This document shows, one piece after another, positions 59,709-64,000 of a DNA stretch of 64,000 nt. The notes below the pieces were generated by a model, which was not told the origin of the DNA, did not search any database, and saw only the letters and a program-made list of their open reading frames with translations. Numbering within the stretch: the first letter of the stretch is position 1; each line of letters begins with the position of its first letter. Origin of the DNA: Steroidobacteraceae bacterium (GTDB taxonomy: Bacteria; Pseudomonadota; Gammaproteobacteria; Steroidobacterales; Steroidobacteraceae); the NCBI GenBank assembly GCA_019634895.1, contig JAHCAM010000002.1:1-64000 (forward strand), in the 5' to 3' direction. Both the position numbers and the translations under genes were made by a program.

Positions 59709-60713
59709 ATGCAAGGATCCGCCACGGAATTCCTCAAGCCCCGCTCCGTCAAGGTCACCGAGACCGGGCCGCGGCAGGCGCGCATCGTGATCGAGCCGTT
59801 CGAGCGCGGCTTCGGCCACACGCTCGGCAACGCGCTGCGGCGCGTGCTGCTGTCCTCGATGCCCGGCTGCGCCGTGACCGAGGCCGAGATCGAGGGCGTG
59901 CTGCACGAGTACACCAGCATCGAGGGCGTCCAGGAGGACGTCGTCGACATCCTGCTCAACCTCAAGGCGATCGCCATCGAGATGCACGCGCGCGAGTCGG
60001 TCGAGCTGCGCCTCTCGAAGAAGGGCCCGGGCCCGGTGCGCGCCGGCGACATCCAGATCGACCACGACGTGGTGATCGTGAACCCCGAGCTGGTGATCGC
60101 GAACCTGAACAAGCCGGTCGAACTGGCGATGAACCTGAAGATCGAGCGCGGCCGCGGCTATCGCCCGGCGGTGCAGCGCCTCGAGTTCGAGGAGCAGAGC
60201 CGGCCGATCGGCCGCCTGCAGCTCGACGCCTCGTTCTCGCCGGTGCGCCGCGTGACCTACGGCATCGAGTCCGCGCGCGTCGAGCAGCGCACCGACCTCG
60301 ACAAGCTGATCCTCGACATCGAGACCAACGGCACGATCAACCCGGACGAGGCGATCCGCCGCGCCGGCGGCATCCTCAAGGACCAGCTGACCGTGTTCGT
60401 GGACCTCGAGGGACAGGGCGAGTCGCCGTCGCGCGATGCCGGCCCGCTGCCCGACCCGATCCTGCTGCGCCCGGTGGACGAGCTCGAGCTCACGGTCAGG
60501 AGCGCCAACTGCCTCAAGGCCGAGAACATCCACTACATCGGCGACCTGGTGCAGCGCACCGAGGTCGAGCTGCTGCGCACGCCGAACCTGGGCAAGAAGT
60601 CGCTCACCGAGATCAAGGAAGTGCTCGAGAGCCACGGGCTGACGCTCGGCATGCGCATCGAGGGCTGGCCGCCGGCCTCGCTGCGCCGCGAAGACGAGCT
60701 GCGCTCGGCGTGA
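59709..60713 (+). CDS. rpoA: DNA-directed RNA polymerase subunit alpha
   Basis: A 334-residue subunit. The N-terminal assembly domain has [20 protein letters not shown]. After a flexible linker ([15 protein letters not shown]) the C-terminal domain has [20 protein letters not shown] and [19 protein letters not shown], which binds UP elements and activators. AAAGG 8 nt before the ATG at 59709 sets the start; a GTG three codons earlier is the alternative. Confidence 0.98.
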   Translation: MQGSATEFLKPRSVKVTETGPRQARIVIEPFERGFGHTLGNALRRVLLSSMPGCAVTEAEIEGVLHEYTSIEGVQEDVVDILLNLKAIAIEMHARESVELRLSKKGPGPVRAGDIQIDHDVVIVNPELVIANLNKPVELAMNLKIERGRGYRPAVQRLEFEEQSRPIGRLQLDASFSPVRRVTYGIESARVEQRTDLDKLILDIETNGTINPDEAIRRAGGILKDQLTVFVDLEGQGESPSRDAGPLPDPILLRPVDELELTVRSANCLKAENIHYIGDLVQRTEVELLRTPNLGKKSLTEIKEVLESHGLTLGMRIEGWPPASLRREDELRSA

Positions 60714-60736
60714 TGGCCCCCGGGGGATAGGGACAC

Positions 60737-61243
60737 ATGCGACACCAACTGTCGGGACGCCAGCTTTCGCGCAACAGCGCCCACCGCAAGGCGCTGATGC
60801 GCAACCTGTCCGCGGCGCTGCTGCGCGCCGAGACGATCCGCACTACGCTGCCGAAGGCGAAGGAGCTGCGCCGGGTCGTGGAGCCGCTGATCACGCTCGG
60901 CAAGGACGACTCCGAAGCGCACCGCCGCCGGGCGTTCTCGATGCTGCGCGACGATGCGCTGGTCGAGAAGCTGTTCGCCGACATCGGGCCGCGCTTCCGT
61001 TCCCGCGCCGGCGGCTATACCCGCATCCTGCACATGGAGCCGCGCCCGGGCGATTCCGCGCCGATGGCGCTGATGCAGCTGGTCGAGGGCGAGGCCGCCC
61101 CGGCGCCCGCGCCGGAAGACAAGCCTTCGAGGAAGAAGGCCGAGAAGAAGGCGGAGAAGAAGGCGCAAGGGAAGGCGGAGAAGAAGCCCGCCACCCGCAA
61201 GGCCGCGCCCGCCGCCAAACCGAAGCGCCGCAAGGCCGCCTGA
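60737..61243 (+). CDS. rplQ: 50S ribosomal protein L17, with long C-terminal tail
   Basis: A 168-residue L17; the usual length is near 127. The core is normal: [40 protein letters not shown] and a GGYTRILHM segment. Residues after about 122 form a Lys/Ala/Glu tail with repeated KKAEKKAE units. This protein sits near the tunnel exit, so the tail may be solvent-exposed. It ends the alpha operon and is followed 12 nt later by a strong terminator. Confidence 0.96.
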   Translation: MRHQLSGRQLSRNSAHRKALMRNLSAALLRAETIRTTLPKAKELRRVVEPLITLGKDDSEAHRRRAFSMLRDDALVEKLFADIGPRFRSRAGGYTRILHMEPRPGDSAPMALMQLVEGEAAPAPAPEDKPSRKKAEKKAEKKAQGKAEKKPATRKAAPAAKPKRRKAA

Positions 61244-61255
61244 GACAAGAGGAAC

Positions 61256-61311
61256 AAAGGGGACGGGTCCAATTACCCTGCAGCAGGGTAATTGGACCCG
61301 TCCCCTTTTTT
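61256..61311 (+). terminator. Terminator of the alpha operon, built from a GGGGAC/GTCCCC inverted repeat
   Basis: Perfect 25-bp arms (61256-61280 and 61284-61308) flank a CAG loop, with T at 61306-61311. The outer ends read AAAGGGGAC and GTCCCCTTT, as in the elements at 33200 and 43007; the inner part differs. It should terminate very efficiently after rplQ. The stem is far longer than needed for a terminator, which suggests a repeat element reused as one. Confidence 0.92.
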
Positions 61312-61373
61312 CGCGTCCCTTCTTTCGTGCTACGGTGCCACCGGCTCCGGCCACAACCACAAAGGGGAGAAAC

Positions 61374-61775
61374 ATGAGCCTGCTGCAGGAATTCAAGGAA
61401 TTCGCGATGAAGGGCAACATGATCGACATGGCCGTCGGCATCGTGATCGGTGCCGCCTTCGGCAAGATCGTGTCGTCGCTCGTGGAAGCGATCATCATGC
61501 CCGCACTCGGCTGGGTGATCGGCGGCGTGGACTTCTCGAGCCTGGCGGTCACGCTCGGCGAGAGCGCCAAGACCGGCGATCCGGTGACGATCGGCTACGG
61601 CGCCTTCGTCCAGTCGCTGGTGGACTTCCTGATCATCGCCGCCGCGATCTTCATGGCGCTGAAGGCGATCAACAAGCTGAAGAAGCCGGCGCCGGCGGCT
61701 GCAGCCGCACCGCCGCCACCGCCGCGCCAGGAAGTGCTGCTGGCCGAGATCCGCGACCTGCTGAAGCAGCGCTGA
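61374..61775 (+). CDS. mscL: Large-conductance mechanosensitive channel MscL
   Basis: A 133-residue channel subunit that opens under membrane tension in hypo-osmotic shock. N-terminal [20 protein letters not shown] and [18 protein letters not shown] form TM1 with the pore glycines; [19 protein letters not shown] is TM2. A Pro/Ala linker and the bundle helix [15 protein letters not shown] end it. GGGGAG 7 nt before the ATG supports the start. It lies alone after the alpha-operon terminator. Confidence 0.95.
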   Translation: MSLLQEFKEFAMKGNMIDMAVGIVIGAAFGKIVSSLVEAIIMPALGWVIGGVDFSSLAVTLGESAKTGDPVTIGYGAFVQSLVDFLIIAAAIFMALKAINKLKKPAPAAAAAPPPPPRQEVLLAEIRDLLKQR

Positions 61776-61806
61776 CCGGCCGGCGCCACGGCCGCGGCTG
61801 CCCGGC

Positions 61807-63126
61807 TCAGGCTGCCGCCGCGAACGCCTCGCGCGTGAAGTTTCGCGGCGCGCCCGCCTGCGCCACCACGTTGTCCTCGATGCGGACGCCGCCACAGGGG
61901 GCGAGCGCCTCGACGCGCCGCCAGTCCACCATCCTGCCGCGCGCGTCCGCCCGCGCCTGCGCGAGCAGCGACTCGATGAAGTAGATGCCCGGCTCGATCG
62001 TCACCACGAAACCAGGCTCCAGGGTCCGCGTCAGGCGCAGGTAGGGATGCCCCTCGGGCTTCGGCGACGTGCCGCCCGCGGGCCCGGCCATGAAGCCGCC
62101 GGCGTCGTGCACCATGAGCCCGAGCAGGTGGCCGATGCCGTGCGGGAAGAAAACCGACGTGAGGCCGCTTTCCACTGCGGCTTCGGCCGAGCCCTTGACG
62201 ATGCCATGCGCGGTCAGCACGCCGGCGATGGCGCGGTGCGCCTCGAGATGGATCTCGCGGTAGTCGACGCCGGGCCGCACCCGGTCCGCCAGCGCCAGCT
62301 GCACGGCATCCATCGCGTCGATCAGTTCCTGGAACGTGCCGGCGGCGGCGGCGTAGGTCCGGGTGATGTCGCAGGCATAGCCCGCGTGCTGGGCGCCCGC
62401 GTCGATCAGGAAGGCGCGCACGCCGGGCGGCCGCTGCCGGTCCAGCACCTGGTAATGCAGGACGGCGGCATGGCGGTCGAAAGCGATGATGTTGTTGTAG
62501 GGCAGCTCCTCCTCGCGGGCCCCGGCCGCGCGGCAATAGGCCAGGTGGACCTCGTATTCCGAGGCGCCGGAACGAAAGGCCGCCTCGGCCGCCCGGTGGG
62601 CGCGCACTCCGGCGGCCGAGGCCAGGGCCATGCACTCCAGCTCGTAGGGAGTCTTGGACGCGCGCCCGTAGTCCAGCCGGGCAACGAGCACCGGGGGGTC
62701 ATGTTCGCCCAGGCCGTCCGTCGCGGGCCCAGGCTCGCCCAGCACCGCCCAGCGGCCACCTGCGCCCACCCTGCCACGCAATTCCGAGGGGGAGCGGACC
62801 ACCTCGAGGTCGAAGGAATCCACCCAGTAGCCCTCCGGCCTTGCCGGGGGCAGGTACCAGTAGTCGTCCGGCTGGCAGAACAGGAGCTTCGGCCGGCCGC
62901 CCGGGCGGTAGACCAGGAAGCAGTCCGGGCTCGCATCGGGCAGCCAGGCGCGATACCGGGGGTTGGGGCGAAAGGGGTAGCTGCTGTCGTCCAGATAGTA
63001 GTACCGCAGGGCCCCGGAACCGACGATCAGGCCGTCGAAACCGGCCTCGGCCAGGGCCCGGTCGGCCCGCGCCATCAGCTGGCGCAGGTGGTCGCGGTAC
63101 AAACTCCCGAGATCGGGCCTGGTCAT
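61807..63126 (-). CDS. pepQ: Xaa-Pro dipeptidase (M24 family, PepQ type)
   Basis: A 439-residue metalloenzyme cleaving dipeptides with C-terminal proline. All five dinuclear metal ligands are visible: Asp242 (FLIDAGAQ), Asp253 (CDITRTY), His333 (FPHGIGHLLGL), Glu378 (TIEPGIYF) and Glu417 (GGVRIEDN). The N-terminal domain (residues 1-160) fits prolidases. Related enzymes also hydrolyse some organophosphates by chance, so substrate range cannot be inferred. AGAGG 6 nt before the ATG supports the start. It faces mscL and diverges from the lipoprotein gene. Confidence 0.9.
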   Translation of the reverse strand: MTRPDLGSLYRDHLRQLMARADRALAEAGFDGLIVGSGALRYYYLDDSSYPFRPNPRYRAWLPDASPDCFLVYRPGGRPKLLFCQPDDYWYLPPARPEGYWVDSFDLEVVRSPSELRGRVGAGGRWAVLGEPGPATDGLGEHDPPVLVARLDYGRASKTPYELECMALASAAGVRAHRAAEAAFRSGASEYEVHLAYCRAAGAREEELPYNNIIAFDRHAAVLHYQVLDRQRPPGVRAFLIDAGAQHAGYACDITRTYAAAAGTFQELIDAMDAVQLALADRVRPGVDYREIHLEAHRAIAGVLTAHGIVKGSAEAAVESGLTSVFFPHGIGHLLGLMVHDAGGFMAGPAGGTSPKPEGHPYLRLTRTLEPGFVVTIEPGIYFIESLLAQARADARGRMVDWRRVEALAPCGGVRIEDNVVAQAGAPRNFTREAFAAAA

Positions 63127-63216
63127 GGGCGCCTCTGGCGTCGAGCCTGCCGGAAAGCGTAGCGGCAGGCGCCCGCGAGCGCCACGGCCGCCGCGACTGT
63201 CGCCAATCTGCGACCT

Positions 63217-63244
63217 TTGCTAGGCCCGGCAATCCCGCTAGAAT
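63217..63244 (+). promoter_or_regulatory. Putative promoter of the small lipoprotein gene
   Basis: TTGCTA (63217-63222), a 16-nt spacer and TAGAAT (63239-63244). A leader of about 90 nt would follow before the ATG at 63343. The TAGAAT box resembles those seen at 11443, 13103 and 13761. Confidence 0.4.
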
Positions 63245-63342
63245 TTGACGACGCGCGAAGGCATCGGCGCTGGTTCTTCCGGTGTTTTTGCCGCGGACCC
63301 GACCTTATCCTTTCTCTCTGAACGAACCTGGGGTATCTGACG

Positions 63343-63573
63343 ATGAATGCAAAGATTCTGGGCGCCGTTGCGGTTGCCTTTGTGCTGGGCGCCTGCGGTG
63401 CCAAGCAGGAAGCAGCCACTGTCGAGGAGGCCGCTGCGCCGGCCGCTGAGGAAGTGGCTCCTGCGGTCGACGCGGCCGCGACCGATGCGGCTGCCGCGGC
63501 CGATGCCGCTGCTGCCGATGCCGCAGCACCGGCTGCCGAAGCTCCGGCTGAAGAAGCCGCGCCGGCGCAGTAA
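63343..63573 (+). CDS. Small Ala/Glu-rich lipoprotein
   Basis: A 76-residue protein. The signal MNAKILGAVAVAFVLGACGA has lipobox LGAC with Cys18 as the lipid-bearing residue. The mature part is almost only Ala, Glu, Asp, Val and Pro (for example PAAEEVAPAVDAAATDAAAA), so it is probably an extended or helical acidic chain on a membrane surface. No domain is recognised, and the function is unknown. Codon use varies (GCT, GCC, GCG), arguing against a simple slippage repeat. It has a convincing promoter region and its own terminator, which supports it as a real gene. Confidence 0.72.
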   Translation: MNAKILGAVAVAFVLGACGAKQEAATVEEAAAPAAEEVAPAVDAAATDAAAAADAAAADAAAPAAEAPAEEAAPAQ

Positions 63574-63596
63574 ACTTCCACTGCACAGGGCCAGAC

Positions 63597-63645
63597 CGGC
63601 CGGGCGGACGGCGCGGAGACCCCGCGACGCTCGCCCGGCCGTTTT
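63597..63645 (+). terminator. Terminator of the lipoprotein gene
   Basis: A 10-bp GC stem (63597-63606 with 63632-63641) encloses an inner CGCGG/CCGCG hairpin and is followed by TTTTC. It lies 24 nt after the stop. Confidence 0.75.
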
Positions 63646-63662
63646 CTTTCCGGGGCACCAGC

Positions 63663-64000
63663 ATGCCGATCACGATCCGCGAAGCGCAGGCATCCCGGTC
63701 GGACCGCGACTGGATCGAGGACGCCTACGGCGAGTACCTCGCTGATCTTTCCGGCGACCGTACCGGCGTCTATCCGTCGCTGCAGGTCACCGGGCAGGGC
63801 GTGACGGAAATCATCCAGGGCTGGTTCCACGACGACCGCACCACTGCGTTCATCATCCTGCGCGAGAACCATCCCGTCGGCTTCGCGGTCGTGCAGCGCA
63901 CGCCGCCGCCGCCGGGCGATGCGCGCCGCCACTTCCGGCTGAGCGAGTTCTTCATCCGCAAGCCCTACCGCAGCCGCGGCGCCGGACGCGAGGCGGCCAT
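63663..64000 (+). CDS. GNAT-family N-acetyltransferase (C-terminus beyond window)
   Basis: A partial frame of 112 codons open to the window end. It begins MPITIREAQASRSDRDWIE, then FIILRENHPVGFAVVQR (GNAT beta-strand region), and reaches FRLSEFFIRKPYRSRGAGRE. The last part is the acetyl-CoA pyrophosphate-binding motif (Q/R-x2-G-x-G/A), so the core of motif A is present. The substrate is unknown. The ATG follows the lipoprotein terminator by 17 nt with no clear ribosome site. Confidence 0.8.
   Translation, partial: MPITIREAQASRSDRDWIEDAYGEYLADLSGDRTGVYPSLQVTGQGVTEIIQGWFHDDRTTAFIILRENHPVGFAVVQRTPPPPGDARRHFRLSEFFIRKPYRSRGAGREAA

Noticed and set aside
63343..63573. The Ala-rich frame near the right end as a simple-sequence artefact
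   Set aside because: The lipobox, varied alanine codons, upstream promoter and downstream terminator argue for a real gene, so it was kept as a CDS.

Overview
The window is about 64 kb of GC-rich bacterial chromosome with no insertion sequence, prophage or CRISPR array. It looks gammaproteobacterial, probably near Xanthomonadales or Steroidobacterales; this is an inference. The support is the order tRNA-Tyr/Gly/Thr-tuf-tRNA-Trp-secE-nusG-rplKAJL-rpoBC joined directly to the str, S10, spc and alpha operons, a large Oar-type TonB receptor, and an RpoB insertion that I recall from Xanthomonadaceae.

Left part (1-29400): mixed accessory and housekeeping genes. On the minus strand lie a sigma-70 family factor cut by the window edge and a four-gene envelope unit (DOMON-like protein, DUF1343/NamZ-type muramidase, secreted SRPBCC protein, secreted S9 peptidase). 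A GMC oxidoreductase and a 1130-residue TonB-dependent receptor follow on the plus strand and end at a clear terminator. Next come ctlX, plsY, birA, a SPOR-like protein, tRNA-Thr(TGT), an M81 (MlrC-like) peptidase and a universal stress protein. A TRAP transporter (dctM, dctQ, dctP) is divergent from a glutamine synthetase-like / aldehyde dehydrogenase / iron alcohol dehydrogenase operon. This arrangement suggests import and gamma-glutamyl-type catabolism of an amine or amino alcohol. Then come a Cys-rich Sel1 protein, a PhoD phosphatase, a cysteine biosynthesis pair (cysK and an epsC-type acetyltransferase), a PilZ protein, a PLP-dependent dehydratase and a DUF2214 membrane protein.

Central and right part (29400-61300): a nearly unbroken run of translation and transcription genes on the plus strand. 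It holds four tRNAs, two EF-Tu genes, secE, nusG, rplKAJL, rpoBC, rpsLG, fusA, the S10/spc/alpha ribosomal proteins, secY, rpmJ and rpoA, ending at rplQ. Regulatory signals include a tRNA-operon promoter, an L10-type autoregulatory leader, an rplL-rpoB hairpin, promoters before rpsL, rplC and rpsM, and three large inverted repeats with GGGGAC/GTCCCC ends placed exactly at operon junctions.

Right edge (61300-64000): mscL, a minus-strand M24 Xaa-Pro dipeptidase, a small Ala-rich lipoprotein and a GNAT acetyltransferase cut by the window end.

The window is mostly ordinary core genome. The points most worth following are the GGGGAC/GTCCCC repeat family, apparently leaderless genes with a -10 box 6-7 nt before the start codon, the converted tuf pair, the amine-catabolism/TRAP locus and the broken rpsJ-rplC junction.
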